Assembly (NCBI RefSeq): GCF_030994125.1
Contig: NZ_CP099917.1
Location: 62,001 to 126,000 of the forward strand
Length of the DNA stretch: 64,000 nt
Source of the DNA: Pseudoalteromonas xiamenensis
Lineage (GTDB): Bacteria; Pseudomonadota; Gammaproteobacteria; Enterobacterales; Alteromonadaceae
Direction: 5' to 3'
In this document: positions 29,462 through 39,726 of the stretch, one piece after another
Position numbering within the stretch: position 1 is the stretch's first letter
How the letters are laid out: each line of letters opens with the position of its first letter
Program-made: the position numbers and the translations under genes
The notes under the pieces: model-generated
What the model was told of the DNA's origin: nothing
Seen by the model: the letters and a program-made list of their open reading frames with translations, nothing else
Database searches by the model: none

Positions 29462-31129
29462 ATGGCGGAGATAGAAAATCGCCCAAGTAACTTCATTCGT
29501 ACTATTATCGACGAGGATTTAAACAGTGGAAAACACCAGAGCGTTCATACGCGTTTTCCGCCAGAGCCAAATGGCTTTTTACACATTGGTCACGCAAAGT
29601 CTATTTGTTTGAACTTTGGTATCGCAAAAGATTATCAGGGCCTATGTAATTTACGTTTTGACGACACAAACCCAGAAAAAGAAGATATTAACTACGTCAA
29701 ATCGATTCAAGAAGATGTGAAGTGGTTAGGCTTTAATTGGGATGGTGAAATCTGTTACTCATCAAACTATTTTGAACAGTTACATGATTACGCTGTAGAG
29801 CTTATCCAAAAAGGTCTTGCTTATGTGTGTTTCTTGTCGCCAGAAGAAATGCGTGAATATCGTGGTACGTTGACTGAACCAGGTAGAAACAGCCCTTACC
29901 GTGATACGCCAGTCGAGGAAAATTTGGCGTTGTTCGCAAAAATGCGCAATGGTGAATTTAAAGAAGGCGAATGTGTTCTTCGCGCAAAGATTGATATGGC
30001 AAGCTCGTTTATCGTGCTGCGCGATCCAATTATTTACCGTATCAAGTTCGCACACCATCATCAAACTGGTGATGCATGGTGCATCTACCCAATGTATGAC
30101 TTCACACACTGTATTTCAGATGCGTTAGAAGGGATCACGCATTCATTGTGTACATTAGAATTCCAAGATAATCGTCGTTTATACGACTGGGTTTTAGACA
30201 ATATTTCGATTAAGTGTCATCCACAACAAATCGAATTTTCGCGTCTAAACCTTGAATATACGGTTATGTCGAAACGTAAGTTAAACGACTTAGTTGTTAA
30301 TAACCAAGTAGACGGTTGGGACGATCCGCGTATGCCGACGATTGCAGGTCTTCGACGTCGTGGTTATACACCAGCTTCTGTGCGCGAATTCTGCAAACGT
30401 ATTGGTATCACAAAACAAGACAACATGGTCGAGATGGGCATGTTAGAAGCGTGTATACGTGAAGATCTGAATGAGCATGCACCTCGTGCGATGGCCGTAA
30501 TCGACCCAATTAAAGTGGTTATTGAAAACTTTGACGAAGGTAAGGTTGAAGAGATCAACGCGTCAAACCACCCGAATAATGAAAGTATGGGTTCGCGTGT
30601 ACTACCTTTCACGAAGGAGCTTTACATTGAAAGCGAAGATTTCCGTGTGGAAGCGAACAAGCACTACAAGCGTTTAGTACTGGGTAAAGAAGTACGCCTG
30701 CGTAATGCCTACGTAATTAAAGCTGAGCGCTTTGATGAAGATGAGCAAGGTAACATAACGACCATTTATTGTACTTACGACGCCGAAACGCTGGGCAAGA
30801 ATCCAAGTGATGGCCGTAAAGTAAAAGGCGTAATCCATTGGGTTAGTGCTTCGCACTCAATTGATGCGGAAGTACGTCAATACGATCGTTTATTTAGCGT
30901 GCCAAATCCGGCAGCGGCGGACAGTTACACTGATGTGTTGAATCCTGACTCGTTAGTTATCATTAAAGGTGCGAAAGTTGAACCGTCGCTTGCAAATGCG
31001 AACGCAGAGCAGGGATATCAGTTTGAGCGCTTAGGCTACTATTGCCGTGATAACAAATCGGATGGTTTGGTATTTAACCAAACTGTTGGTCTACGAGATT
31101 CATGGGCTAAAATGGACCAAGGCGAATAA
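29462..31129 (+). CDS. glnS: glutaminyl-tRNA synthetase
   Basis: Class I synthetase charging tRNA-Gln; 555 residues from the ATG at 29462 (E. coli 554). The frame opens nine codons earlier but the family N-terminus and an AGAGGA site favour this ATG. HIGH motif in [15 protein letters not shown] (~41-44), [10 protein letters not shown], and the KMSKS equivalent VMSKRKL (~268). [29 protein letters not shown] is diagnostic for GlnS over GltX. Confidence 0.97.
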   Translation: MAEIENRPSNFIRTIIDEDLNSGKHQSVHTRFPPEPNGFLHIGHAKSICLNFGIAKDYQGLCNLRFDDTNPEKEDINYVKSIQEDVKWLGFNWDGEICYSSNYFEQLHDYAVELIQKGLAYVCFLSPEEMREYRGTLTEPGRNSPYRDTPVEENLALFAKMRNGEFKEGECVLRAKIDMASSFIVLRDPIIYRIKFAHHHQTGDAWCIYPMYDFTHCISDALEGITHSLCTLEFQDNRRLYDWVLDNISIKCHPQQIEFSRLNLEYTVMSKRKLNDLVVNNQVDGWDDPRMPTIAGLRRRGYTPASVREFCKRIGITKQDNMVEMGMLEACIREDLNEHAPRAMAVIDPIKVVIENFDEGKVEEINASNHPNNESMGSRVLPFTKELYIESEDFRVEANKHYKRLVLGKEVRLRNAYVIKAERFDEDEQGNITTIYCTYDAETLGKNPSDGRKVKGVIHWVSASHSIDAEVRQYDRLFSVPNPAAADSYTDVLNPDSLVIIKGAKVEPSLANANAEQGYQFERLGYYCRDNKSDGLVFNQTVGLRDSWAKMDQGE

Positions 31130-31185
31130 GCCTGTATTCACATCGTTCAGACTGAATGTTTGAGCGGTGTATATTATCCAGATAT

Positions 31186-31212
31186 AAAAAAACCGGCATC
31201 TGCCGGTTTTTC
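31186..31212. terminator. bidirectional glnS/fur terminator
   Basis: AAAAACCGGCA-TC-TGCCGGTTTTT stem with A and T runs on both sides, between the convergent glnS and fur genes. Confidence 0.9.
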
Positions 31213-31225
31213 TTATAGCAATTAA

Positions 31226-31672
31226 TTAATTGCTATTTTCTTCAGCGTACTTTTTACACGCTGCAATATCCGTACATTCACCGTAGAGATACAAAGAATG
31301 GTTCGTTAAACGAATGCCATTGTTATCCGCGATTTGATCCTGACGTGATTCGATAACCTCGTCTTCAAATTCAACTACACGACCACATTTCAGGCAAACA
31401 AGGTGATCGTGGTGTGATGAACCAGAAAGTTCGAATACAGACTTGCCGCCTTCAAAATGGTGACGACTCACAATACCTGCGTCATCGAATTGGTTTAGAA
31501 CTCGATAAACCGTTGCAAGGCCAATTTCTTCACCTTTGTCCAACAAGATTTTGTATACATCCTCTGCGCTGATATGTTGATTATCAGGAGACTGGAGGAT
31601 TTCCAGAATCTTGATGCGTGGTAGTGTGACCTTCAACCCGGCTTTTTTAAGTTCTAAATTATGATCAGTCAT
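31226..31672 (-). CDS. fur: ferric uptake regulator Fur
   Basis: Iron-responsive repressor; 148 residues from the ATG at 31672, equal to E. coli Fur. The frame is open 17 codons further upstream but that extension is not family-like. Winged-helix DNA-binding part (LKVTLPRIKILEIL ... GLATVYRVLNQFDDAGIV), metal site HHDHLVCLKCGRVVEF with the CxxC zinc pair, and a second cysteine pair GECTDIAAC near the C-terminus. A perfect 7-1-7 Fur box occurs elsewhere in this window (43449-43463), a likely target. It lies downstream of fldA, as in E. coli. Confidence 0.96.
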   Translation of the reverse strand: MTDHNLELKKAGLKVTLPRIKILEILQSPDNQHISAEDVYKILLDKGEEIGLATVYRVLNQFDDAGIVSRHHFEGGKSVFELSGSSHHDHLVCLKCGRVVEFEDEVIESRQDQIADNNGIRLTNHSLYLYGECTDIAACKKYAEENSN

Positions 31673-31779
31673 TAAATCTGTCTCAATTTTTATCTTTATA
31701 GTGTTATTTTTGTCAGTCCGCACGACAGGACCAACTTAGCATAACTCGGTGTGACTTGATATGCAAAAAATGCAATGAA

Positions 31780-32307
31780 CTAGTCTTCAAGCTCGCTTAA
31801 GCACATTTCTTCGTAAACTTGCTTACACCATGATTTAACGCGCTCTTCCGTTAATTCAGGTTGACGGTCTTCATCTATACCTAAACCAACAAAGTGATTT
31901 GCGTCAGCAAGGCCTTTAGATGCTTCAAAGTTGTAGCTGTCCGTTGGCCAATGACCAACTACGATAGCACCTTTTTTCGTCACGATGTCATTTACCATAC
32001 CCATCGCGTCAAGGAAGTATTCAGCGTAGTCTTCTTGGTCACCACAGCCGAAAATCGCAACTAGCTTACCGTCGAAGTCAATTTCTTCTAGTTCAGGGAA
32101 GAAATCATCCCAATCACATTGAGCTTCACCGTAATACCAAGTAGGGATACCAAAAAGTAACAGGTCGAATTCTGCGATGTCTTCTTTTGAACTTTTAGCG
32201 ATGTCTTTAACATCCACTAATTTTTTACCAAGTTCTTTTTGAATCATCTTTGCAACGTGTTCTGTATTGCCTGTGTCACTTCCGAAAAAAATACCTACAC
32301 TAGCCAT
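31780..32307 (-). CDS. fldA: flavodoxin FldA
   Basis: 175-residue long-chain flavodoxin carrying FMN as low-potential electron carrier. The phosphate loop is FFGSDTGNTEHVAK (residues 7-20); FMN-ring loops are GIPTWYYGEAQCDWDDF (Trp/Tyr) and FGCGDQEDYAEYF. It is next to fur in the E. coli-like order, and flavodoxin often replaces ferredoxin under iron limitation. Confidence 0.96.
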   Translation of the reverse strand: MASVGIFFGSDTGNTEHVAKMIQKELGKKLVDVKDIAKSSKEDIAEFDLLLFGIPTWYYGEAQCDWDDFFPELEEIDFDGKLVAIFGCGDQEDYAEYFLDAMGMVNDIVTKKGAIVVGHWPTDSYNFEASKGLADANHFVGLGIDEDRQPELTEERVKSWCKQVYEEMCLSELED

Positions 32308-32322
32308 GTACGTGTTTACCTT

Positions 32323-32601
32323 CTATCTATTAATCGCTAATTTTTCTTGCAATATGGTTTCGATAAGCGCACTTCGACTCAAATTTTGCGCTTCAGCCAT
32401 ATCACTTAATGCTTGATACAACTCAGATGAGACCTTGAATTCAATTCGCTTTAGGCCACGAGCTCTGTCTCGCTTCATCTGATTTCGTTTGTTGACCTTT
32501 AATTGCATTTCCCTTGGTAGGGGATTGGTTTTTGGCCTACCAGGTCTTTTTTCATTTTCGAATAGGTCAATTGTAGTCCTATCTGCGTCCGACTTGGCCA
32601 T
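32323..32601 (-). CDS. ybfE: YbfE-like small DNA-binding protein
   Basis: 92 residues from the ATG at 32601, two bases after the DUF2788 stop. It has a GRPKTNPLPREMQLKVNKRNQMKRDRARGL basic segment followed by a ribbon-helix-helix-like end (RIEFKVSSELYQALSDMAEAQNLSRSALIETIL). This matches the E. coli YbfE family, LexA-regulated there. No CTGT-N8-ACAG box was seen upstream here. It probably shares a transcript with DUF2788 and fldA. Confidence 0.85.
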   Translation of the reverse strand: MAKSDADRTTIDLFENEKRPGRPKTNPLPREMQLKVNKRNQMKRDRARGLKRIEFKVSSELYQALSDMAEAQNLSRSALIETILQEKLAINR

Positions 32602-32603
32602 AG

Positions 32604-32825
32604 TTAACCGACACCCGCACCTTGCCAAAATACTTGAATAAGGCCTTTAGCAATGAACCCAGCACAGCCGAGGAACAATACCAACCAAACGATCTGACGG
32701 CCAAATTTCGGCACATCACCTTTTTTTAGAACGTCCTGAATTGCCATGCCTATAAGAAAGAATATTCCAGCTAAGCCGAAGTATAGGCCAATGGTTTCAA
32801 TTTCGTTGATAAAGATGTCAACCAT
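32604..32825 (-). CDS. DUF2788 family membrane protein
   Basis: 73 residues with two membrane helices (ETIGLYFGLAGIFFLIGMAIQ and RQIVWLVLFLGCAGFIAKGLIQ) separated by a short polar loop KKGDVPKFG. This matches DUF2788, found next to ybfE in Alteromonadales and Vibrio. Function unknown. Confidence 0.85.
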   Translation of the reverse strand: MVDIFINEIETIGLYFGLAGIFFLIGMAIQDVLKKGDVPKFGRQIVWLVLFLGCAGFIAKGLIQVFWQGAGVG

Positions 32826-32910
32826 GCTTCAAAAACCCATAAATAAAACGCGGCGTACTATAACACATTCAAATCGAGAAATTTAACCTTCGATTGTAAA
32901 ATCAGCTTGA

Positions 32911-33687
32911 TTATTGAAGAAAATCAATAATCGCCTTATTTACTACCAATGGCTTCTCCGCGTGGAGCCAATGGCCAGCAGCATGAACCACCCGGCCTTT
33001 GGAATTTGGGAATAATTTAGCGATGACATCACGGTGTTCTGCGAGTATGTAGTCGGATTCACTTCCCTTCACAAACAGAGTCTCACATAAACAAGAATCA
33101 TTTGCATCTATATTTGCTAAAATATTTTGATACTGAGCCGTCAGTACATCTAAATTAAAACGCCAACTGAATCCACCCGATTCGTTTTTCTGCAAGCTTT
33201 TCAACAAAAATTGGCGTACGCCCATTTCCTTTATATAGTCAGCCATTATTTCATCTGCGTGAGAGCGGCTTGAGATGGTGGCGTCGGCAACCGCGTTAAG
33301 CGCGCTGAAAATGGCATCATGTCGACTATGATAAGCAACGGGGGCGATGTCCAAAACAACCAGTTTCTCGACGATGTCTGGGTGGTTATGTGCGATTTGC
33401 ATAGCGACTTTCCCACCCATTGAATGACCAACAATATGAGCTTTTTCGATATTTAGGCTTTTAAGGATTTCTACAACATCATTCGCTAAGCTCGGGTAGT
33501 TATGAGTAGCCGAGTGTGGGGAGAGCCCGTGATTTCTCAAGTCCATGTTAATTATGTCATAGCTCTCGCCTAACGCCTTGCCAATGATATTCAGGTTTTC
33601 TAATGATCCAAATAGTCCATGCAGTAAAACAACGGGCAAAGTAGATGTTTGGTTTGTTGCTTGGATAAGTTTGTAGTTGAGCAGCAT
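32911..33687 (-). CDS. ybfF: alpha/beta hydrolase YbfF
   Basis: 258-residue alpha/beta hydrolase with oxyanion loop LHGLFGSLEN (~32-41), nucleophile elbow GHSMGGK (Ser89), and C-terminal His in AAGHWLHAEKP; the acid residue is probably in VKGSESDYI. YbfF of E. coli hydrolyses acyl-CoA and malonyl-CoA esters in vitro. It is divergent from seqA, the standard gammaproteobacterial order. Confidence 0.92.
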   Translation of the reverse strand: MLLNYKLIQATNQTSTLPVVLLHGLFGSLENLNIIGKALGESYDIINMDLRNHGLSPHSATHNYPSLANDVVEILKSLNIEKAHIVGHSMGGKVAMQIAHNHPDIVEKLVVLDIAPVAYHSRHDAIFSALNAVADATISSRSHADEIMADYIKEMGVRQFLLKSLQKNESGGFSWRFNLDVLTAQYQNILANIDANDSCLCETLFVKGSESDYILAEHRDVIAKLFPNSKGRVVHAAGHWLHAEKPLVVNKAIIDFLQ

Positions 33688-33819
33688 AACGTAATTTCAG
33701 AGATTTGATTTACTCGCTATTTTGCCAGTATCAAACGGTTTTTCAAAGCCGTAGAGGAAATGATCAAATAAGGATATAATCGATCAAACTGAAAAGTAAA
33801 AGTCAGTAGTAGGAATAAA

Positions 33820-34380
33820 ATGAAAAACATAGAAATAGATGACGAGTTATATCAATACATTGCAAGCAATACCCAAAGTATTGGAGAAAGTGCCTCTCAG
33901 ATCCTTCGTCGTTTATTAAATCTAGACCCAGCTAAAACAACTGTTAAAAAACTAGAACCAGACACAGTAGGGTTAGAAAAAGAAACTAAGGTCGTTGAAG
34001 AAGTAAAAGAAAAGCCGGCTGTCACATCTGTGTCAAAGCCTGCAGCTAGTGTATTCAATGTGCTAAATAAAGAAGAACTTGCGATGCAAAAAGGCGTGGT
34101 AGGTCGTTTCTTATTTATTTTGTCTGCTTTTTATCGCACGCACAAAGGTGCATTCAAATCCGTGCTTGATATTAAAGGTAGAGATCGCATTTACTTCGCC
34201 ATGAGCAAAGAAGAACTTCTTGAAAGCGGCAGCAGTATGAATCCAAAGCAAATTGAAGGCAGTGAGTTTTGGGTCATGACCAATTCAAACACAACCAGAA
34301 AGAAAATGATGTTGCATGAGGTTGCGTTATCTTTAGGCTATTCTGAAGATCAAGCTGAAAAGATCCGCGATTACCTGTAA
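33820..34380 (+). CDS. seqA: replication initiation negative regulator SeqA
   Basis: 186 residues. N-terminal oligomerisation part [19 protein letters not shown] with [12 protein letters not shown], a variable linker (~45-75), and the hemimethylated-GATC binding domain with [26 protein letters not shown] and [13 protein letters not shown]. It sequesters new origins and limits re-initiation. Its presence implies Dam methylation in this organism. It is 19 bases upstream of pgm. Confidence 0.96.
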   Translation: MKNIEIDDELYQYIASNTQSIGESASQILRRLLNLDPAKTTVKKLEPDTVGLEKETKVVEEVKEKPAVTSVSKPAASVFNVLNKEELAMQKGVVGRFLFILSAFYRTHKGAFKSVLDIKGRDRIYFAMSKEELLESGSSMNPKQIEGSEFWVMTNSNTTRKKMMLHEVALSLGYSEDQAEKIRDYL

Positions 34381-34399
34381 GGACTAAAAAGGACAAACT

Positions 34400-36040
34400 A
34401 TGGCAATTCACCCTGGTGCTGGTAAACCTGCTCCGAAATCAGAACTGGTAAACATTCCTAAACTTGTATCGTCTTATTATCTTAATGAGCCAGACCTTGA
34501 ACAATTTCCAGAACAATGCGTTGAATTTGGCACCTCGGGTCACCGCGGATGCTCTTACAATGTAAAGTTCAACGAATCGCATATTTTGGCTGTAACTCAA
34601 GCTATTTGCGATTATCGCAAAGCCAACAATATTTTTGGCCCATTGTTCTTAGGCAAAGATACACACGCGCTCTCAGAAGCGGCGTTTAATTCAGCGATCG
34701 AAGTGCTTGTTGCGAATGAGGTTCAGGTTATTACTCAGGAAAACGACGATTTCACGCCAACACCTGTCATCAGCCATGCCATAGTAACGCACAACAAAGT
34801 TCATCCTCATGAACTTGCGGATGGGATAGTCGTCACGCCTTCACATAATCCACCTGAAGATGGTGGGTTTAAATACAATCCGCCAAATGGGGGGCCTGCT
34901 GATACAGAGGTGACTAAGTGGATTGAAGACAGAGCCAACCAGCTTTTACTAGAAGATTTGGTCGAGGTTGAACTATTCCCTTATGCGAAAGCTCGCCGAT
35001 CAGGTTTTATTAAATACGAAGATTTAATAACGCCTTACGTCGAAGATCTTTCTAATATCATCGATTTTGATGCGATCAAACAGGCGAATGTAAAGATAGG
35101 TGTTGATCCACTCGGTGGTTCAGGCATTAATTTTTGGCCGGTGATTGCAACGCATTACGGATTAAACATTACGGTGGTCAATGATGACGTCGACCCTCGA
35201 TTTGCATTCATGCCTTTGGACAAAGATGGCAAAATTCGTATGGATTGTTCTTCGCCTTACGCAATGGCCAACTTGATTGCGTTAAAAGATGAATACGATA
35301 TCGGTATTGGTAATGATCCTGATTACGATCGTCATGGCATCGTGACGAAAGATGGGCTAATGAATCCAAACCATTATCTTGCCGTGGCCATCGATTACTT
35401 AATGACCCACAGACCGAACTGGCCAAATAACCTTAAAGTCGGTAAAACGTTAGTGTCCAGTGCCATGATAGATAAAGTGGTCAAAGATCTAGGTAAAGAC
35501 GTTTACGAAGTACCTGTTGGATTTAAGTGGTTCGTAGATGGTTTAGCGCAGGGTACTTTAGCGTTTGGTGGTGAAGAGAGTGCAGGCGCGTCTTTTTTAC
35601 GTAAAGATGGTACTGTTTGGAACACCGATAAAGACGGTTTTATTCTCGGTCTGCTCGCGGCTGAAATACTCGCTGTAACAGGAAAGACTCCATCAGAACG
35701 CTATCGTGAGTTTGAAGCCAAATTTGGCGCGCCACTTTATAAACGGATCGATGCGCCAGCGAGTTCATCACAAAAAGCGAAGTTGAAATCACTAAGCGCT
35801 TCAGATGTAAAAGCGGACGTACTGGCTGGTGATAAAATCACTCAAATCTTAACACATGCACCTGGTAATGGTGGCGCGATTGGTGGTTTAAAAGTTGTGA
35901 CGGAATCGGGGTGGTTTGCTGCTCGTCCATCCGGTACCGAAGAAATCTACAAAATCTATTTAGAGTCGTTTAAAGGAGAAGCTCATTTAAACGAACTAGA
36001 AAAAGAAGCGAAAGCGCTAGTCGATAGCGTGATCCGCTAA
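34400..36040 (+). CDS. pgm: phosphoglucomutase
   Basis: Interconverts glucose 1- and 6-phosphate; 546 residues (E. coli 546). Phosphoserine loop [25 protein letters not shown] (Ser ~148), metal loop [12 protein letters not shown], sugar loop [13 protein letters not shown] and phosphate-binding end [12 protein letters not shown]. It forms the seqA-pgm operon and ends at a strong terminator. Confidence 0.97.
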   Translation: MAIHPGAGKPAPKSELVNIPKLVSSYYLNEPDLEQFPEQCVEFGTSGHRGCSYNVKFNESHILAVTQAICDYRKANNIFGPLFLGKDTHALSEAAFNSAIEVLVANEVQVITQENDDFTPTPVISHAIVTHNKVHPHELADGIVVTPSHNPPEDGGFKYNPPNGGPADTEVTKWIEDRANQLLLEDLVEVELFPYAKARRSGFIKYEDLITPYVEDLSNIIDFDAIKQANVKIGVDPLGGSGINFWPVIATHYGLNITVVNDDVDPRFAFMPLDKDGKIRMDCSSPYAMANLIALKDEYDIGIGNDPDYDRHGIVTKDGLMNPNHYLAVAIDYLMTHRPNWPNNLKVGKTLVSSAMIDKVVKDLGKDVYEVPVGFKWFVDGLAQGTLAFGGEESAGASFLRKDGTVWNTDKDGFILGLLAAEILAVTGKTPSERYREFEAKFGAPLYKRIDAPASSSQKAKLKSLSASDVKADVLAGDKITQILTHAPGNGGAIGGLKVVTESGWFAARPSGTEEIYKIYLESFKGEAHLNELEKEAKALVDSVIR

Positions 36041-36054
36041 CTCCATTTACAAAT

Positions 36055-36083
36055 AAGGCCATACGTTCGTATGGCCTTTTTTT
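36055..36083 (+). terminator. pgm intrinsic terminator
   Basis: AAGGCCATAC-GTTC-GTATGGCCTT stem, ten pairs, followed by T5. Confidence 0.92.
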
Positions 36084-36105
36084 ATCTCTCACACAAGGTG
36101 ACAGT

Positions 36106-37143
36106 ATGTACCTAGACAATTTAAAACGAACGGGTGATTTTTTAACCCTAACTCGACAACACGAATGGCATTTAGAAGCAAGTCAATTTGAACTTAACAA
36201 TGGTACGAAAGTGGTCGTGCGTGATACGGGCGTCATTGAGTTTACGCCAGCGAAATTAGGCGATAAAGACATTGTTTTATCATCGGGCATTCATGGTAAT
36301 GAAACCGCGCCTATTGAAATCTGCGCAGAGTTAATTGAAAAGCTCATCCGCGAAGAGCTGACCGCAGCCCATCGCGTATTGTTTATTTTTGGTAACCCTG
36401 CATCAATGAATATTGAAAAGCGATTTGTTGAAGAGAACATGAACCGACTTTTCAGTGGTAGCCATAGTAAAGGCGAAGGAATCGTAAACGAAGAACGCAA
36501 GCGTGCGAAAAAATTAGAAGATTATGTACGTGATTTCTTTACTCATGTTGATGGTGAAAGAGTGCGTTGCCATTACGACCTCCACACGGCAATCCGCGGA
36601 TCAAAAAACGAAAAGTTTGCCGTTTACCCCTACTTACATGGTAAGCCGTGGAAGAAATCCCAATTACAGTTTCTAGGTGCATGTGGGGTGAATACGGTAT
36701 TGATGATGCAATCACCAGCAACGACATTTAGCTATTTTTCGTCAAATGAGTTTGGTGCGGACGCGTTTACAGTTGAGCTCGGACAAGTGCAGCCGTTCGG
36801 TCAAAATGACATGGTGAAATTCATCGATGCGAAAGTAACGTTGGAAGCATTAATTAGCCAAAATGCTATTAAATATGGTGAATTTAATGCAGGTGACTAC
36901 GAGGTTTTCAACGTGCATCGCACAATAAACCGAACGCAAGACGACTTTACACTTGCCTTTGCGGATGACGTGGTTAATTTCGAGAGTTTCAACAAAGGTG
37001 AATTGCTCGCGAAGGACGGTGAAAATCATATCTTTGCAGAAGTGGATGGTGAGGCGATTATCTTTCCCAATGCGAGTGTAGCGATTGGACAGCGTGCTAT
37101 CTTAACGGTGTTGCCAATGACCATTGACGAGCGATTTGTGTAA
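36106..37143 (+). CDS. astE: succinylglutamate desuccinylase
   Basis: Last step of the arginine succinyltransferase pathway, releasing glutamate and succinate. 345 residues. Zinc-carboxypeptidase-like site: [14 protein letters not shown] (His ~63, Glu ~66) and the third ligand in [42 protein letters not shown] and the Glu in [11 protein letters not shown] complete the family blocks. The other ast genes are not nearby. Confidence 0.94.
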   Translation: MYLDNLKRTGDFLTLTRQHEWHLEASQFELNNGTKVVVRDTGVIEFTPAKLGDKDIVLSSGIHGNETAPIEICAELIEKLIREELTAAHRVLFIFGNPASMNIEKRFVEENMNRLFSGSHSKGEGIVNEERKRAKKLEDYVRDFFTHVDGERVRCHYDLHTAIRGSKNEKFAVYPYLHGKPWKKSQLQFLGACGVNTVLMMQSPATTFSYFSSNEFGADAFTVELGQVQPFGQNDMVKFIDAKVTLEALISQNAIKYGEFNAGDYEVFNVHRTINRTQDDFTLAFADDVVNFESFNKGELLAKDGENHIFAEVDGEAIIFPNASVAIGQRAILTVLPMTIDERFV

Positions 37144-37168
37144 CGACCAAATCACCAACCGAATTTTG

Positions 37169-37223
37169 TGTTGCTTGGTATTGCTAACAAAAAGACTTGA
37201 ATAGTCAATCATGCCAAGCAACA
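37169..37223 (+). repeat. long-range hairpin downstream of astE
   Basis: Perfect ten-base arms TGTTGCTTGG (37169-37178) and CCAAGCAACA (37214-37223), 35 bases apart, enclosing a small GACT/AGTC stem. There is no T tract. It could be an mRNA 3' structure for astE or a protein site. The rest of the 379-base gap holds the palindrome described next and AT-rich promoter-like sequence. Confidence 0.55.
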
Positions 37224-37379
37224 TTTCACCCATTTCTATTGATCTCATTTCCCTGCCAAATCACAAAATACCACAACAGGTCATACCAGAATAAAAGTCT
37301 TTTAATACAAAGATGTACTGAATTCTTTCCAGTTAAATAGGGCAATTTCAAGGTTATTCGACTAGGATTAGTTGAATAA

Positions 37380-37401
37380 CACTTTACGTTAACGTAAAGT
37401 G
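37380..37401. promoter_or_regulatory. 22-bp palindromic operator upstream of bkd operon, LiuR-like
   Basis: A perfect 22-base palindrome whose core is ACTTTACGTTAACGTAAAGT, 121 bases before the bkdA1 start. From memory, MerR-family LiuR sites controlling branched-chain amino acid catabolism in Alteromonadales have this TTTACGTTAACGTAAA form. The regulator gene is not in this window. Confidence 0.7.
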
Positions 37402-37522
37402 GCGAAAGCTTTAATTTAATAATTATGCATTTGCCGCACAGATTATCCTTACAAAATAGCGGATAGAAGTTCAGCTGAATTTTTAGTTGCAGAATAATCG
37501 TGACAACAAAAGAAGGTAGGTT

Positions 37523-38740
37523 ATGACTAACCCCAATAACGTTTCGCTAAATCTGAGTCACGCGCTTGAATTTATCGATGGTCATGCGCTAAACATTCCA
37601 ACTATTACGTTACTTGACCAAAATGGTAACTTAATCGATGGTGCGCATGCGCCTGAGCTCGATAAAGACACCGCGCTTCGTATCTATGACACTATGCGTT
37701 TTATTCGCCTTCTTGATGAGCGTATGCAAGCGGCGCAACGTCAAGGACGTATTAGTTTTTACATGCAATGTCTAGGTGAAGAAGCTGCTGTAACGGCAAG
37801 TGCAGCGGCGCTTAAAGACGATGACATGATTATGGCCCAATACCGAGAGCAAGCTGCTCTCGCTTACAGAGGATTTACCTTAGAGCAGTTCATGAACCAA
37901 ATGTTCTCGAACGAGAAAGATTTGGGTAAAGGCCGTCAAATGCCCATTCATTACGGCTCTAACGAATTAAACTACCTTACTATTTCATCACCGCTTGGTA
38001 CCCAAATACCTCAAGCAACGGGTTATGCATACGGTCAGAAACTAAAGCACATTGACGCGAAAACCGGCGAGTTAAACTCGCAAATTGATGCGGTCACGAT
38101 TTGTTATTTTGGAGAAGGTGCTGCATCAGAAGGTGATTTCCATGCTGGTCTAAACATGGCAGCGGTACATGGTTCACCTGTAATCTTTTTTGCGCGCAAT
38201 AACGGTTATGCAATCTCAACACCTGCAGATGAGCAATTTAAAGGTGATGGAATCGCAGCTCGTGGCGTTGGCTATGGCATTAAAACAATTCGTGTAGATG
38301 GCGGCGATGCGCTTGCGGTTTACGCGGCAACGAAGTTGGCAAGAGAAATAGCAAGTAAGAATGGTGAACCGGTTCTTATTGAATCTATCGCCTACCGCCT
38401 TGGTGCTCATTCAACATCAGACGACCCTTCAGGTTATCGTAGTAAAGACGAAGAAGCACAATTTAGAGACAACTGCCCAATCGAACGTTTTAAGAAATGG
38501 TTACTTAATCAAGGTTGGCTTGATCTTAGCGAAGACGACGCGGTTAAAGAAAAGCTCCGTGAAGACATTCTTAACGCACTTAAAGTAGCTGAGAAAGTTG
38601 CAAAGCCACCATTAGAAGATTTGATTTCAGACGTGTATGACACGCCAATTCCAGCGCTTCAAAAACAATACGAAGAACTAAAAGAGCACATTTTGCAGAA
38701 TCCAGATGCGTATCCAACCACCGCAGGGAGAATTAAATAA
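37523..38740 (+). CDS. bkdA1: branched-chain 2-oxoacid dehydrogenase E1 alpha subunit
   Basis: 405 residues. TPP-dependent decarboxylase subunit for the 2-oxoacids of Val, Leu and Ile. TPP/Mg motif [23 protein letters not shown]...NN (~196 onward), [16 protein letters not shown] and [17 protein letters not shown] match the BCKDH type rather than pyruvate dehydrogenase. AGGTAGG precedes the ATG. Its stop shares a base with bkdA2. Confidence 0.95.
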   Translation: MTNPNNVSLNLSHALEFIDGHALNIPTITLLDQNGNLIDGAHAPELDKDTALRIYDTMRFIRLLDERMQAAQRQGRISFYMQCLGEEAAVTASAAALKDDDMIMAQYREQAALAYRGFTLEQFMNQMFSNEKDLGKGRQMPIHYGSNELNYLTISSPLGTQIPQATGYAYGQKLKHIDAKTGELNSQIDAVTICYFGEGAASEGDFHAGLNMAAVHGSPVIFFARNNGYAISTPADEQFKGDGIAARGVGYGIKTIRVDGGDALAVYAATKLAREIASKNGEPVLIESIAYRLGAHSTSDDPSGYRSKDEEAQFRDNCPIERFKKWLLNQGWLDLSEDDAVKEKLREDILNALKVAEKVAKPPLEDLISDVYDTPIPALQKQYEELKEHILQNPDAYPTTAGRIK

Positions 38741-39717
38741 TGGCTAAAATGAACATGCTACACGCCATTAACTCGGCGTTGGATATCACGATGGCAGAAC
38801 ACCCGCAAGCGTGTATTTTCGGTGAAGACGTAGGTTATTTCGGCGGCGTATTTAGAGCGACATCCGGCCTTCAAGAAAAATACGGAAAACATCGTGTGTT
38901 TAACACGCCGTTAACTGAGCAAGGTATTCTTGGTTTTGCAAATGGTTTAGCCGCATTTGGCGCGCCTGCGCTCGCTGAAATTCAGTTCGCGGACTACATT
39001 TTCCCAGCGTTTGACCAAATCGTAAACGAGTCAGCAAAATTCCGTTACCGCAGTGGTAATGAATTTAACGTGGGTAACTTAACAATTCGTACCCCATATG
39101 GTGGCGGTATCGCTGGTGGTTTATACCATTCTCAATCGCCAGAAGCGTATTTCGCTCATACACCAGGTTTGAAGTTAGTCGTACCTCGCAACCCGTATCA
39201 AGCGAAAGGTTTGCTTCGTTCATGTATCAAAGACGACAACCCCGTTATTTTCTTTGAACCTAAACGTCTTTATCGCGCCTCAGTCGGTGAAGTTCCTGAG
39301 GACGATTACTCAATCCCATTAGGAAAAGCGGAAATTGTACGTGAAGGTAAAGACGTCACACTTCTTGCTTGGGGTGCACAAATGGAAATTCTTGAGCAAG
39401 CAGCAGACAAAGCAGAATCGGCTGGTATTTCGTGTGAAGTGATCGACCTTAGAACTATTTTGCCTTGGGACGTTGAAACGATTGCGCAATCGGTGATGAA
39501 GACTGGTCGTTTAGTCATCAGCCATGAAGCTCCGATTACAAATGGTTTCGGTGCTGAAATTGCGGCGACAATTCAACAAGAGTGTTTCTTACATCTTGAA
39601 TCGCCTATTCTTCGTGTTTGTGGTCTTGATACACCTTATCCACTGGCGCTCGAGAAAGAATACGTTCCGGATGCATTGAAAATTTTCGCTGCAATCAAAA
39701 AGTCAGTCGAGTTTTAA
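38740..39717 (+). CDS. bkdA2: branched-chain 2-oxoacid dehydrogenase E1 beta subunit
   Basis: 325 residues. Transketolase pyrimidine domain with [35 protein letters not shown] and the E1 beta C-terminal domain ([17 protein letters not shown]). It forms the alpha2-beta2 E1 with BkdA1. One-base overlap with bkdA1 and nine bases before the E2 gene show a single operon. Confidence 0.95.
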   Translation: MAKMNMLHAINSALDITMAEHPQACIFGEDVGYFGGVFRATSGLQEKYGKHRVFNTPLTEQGILGFANGLAAFGAPALAEIQFADYIFPAFDQIVNESAKFRYRSGNEFNVGNLTIRTPYGGGIAGGLYHSQSPEAYFAHTPGLKLVVPRNPYQAKGLLRSCIKDDNPVIFFEPKRLYRASVGEVPEDDYSIPLGKAEIVREGKDVTLLAWGAQMEILEQAADKAESAGISCEVIDLRTILPWDVETIAQSVMKTGRLVISHEAPITNGFGAEIAATIQQECFLHLESPILRVCGLDTPYPLALEKEYVPDALKIFAAIKKSVEF

Positions 39718-39726
39718 GGAGTTCTC

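Noticed and set aside
32826..32910. LexA box before the DUF2788/ybfE genes
   Set aside because: No CTGT-N8-ACAG found, although E. coli ybfE is LexA-regulated.
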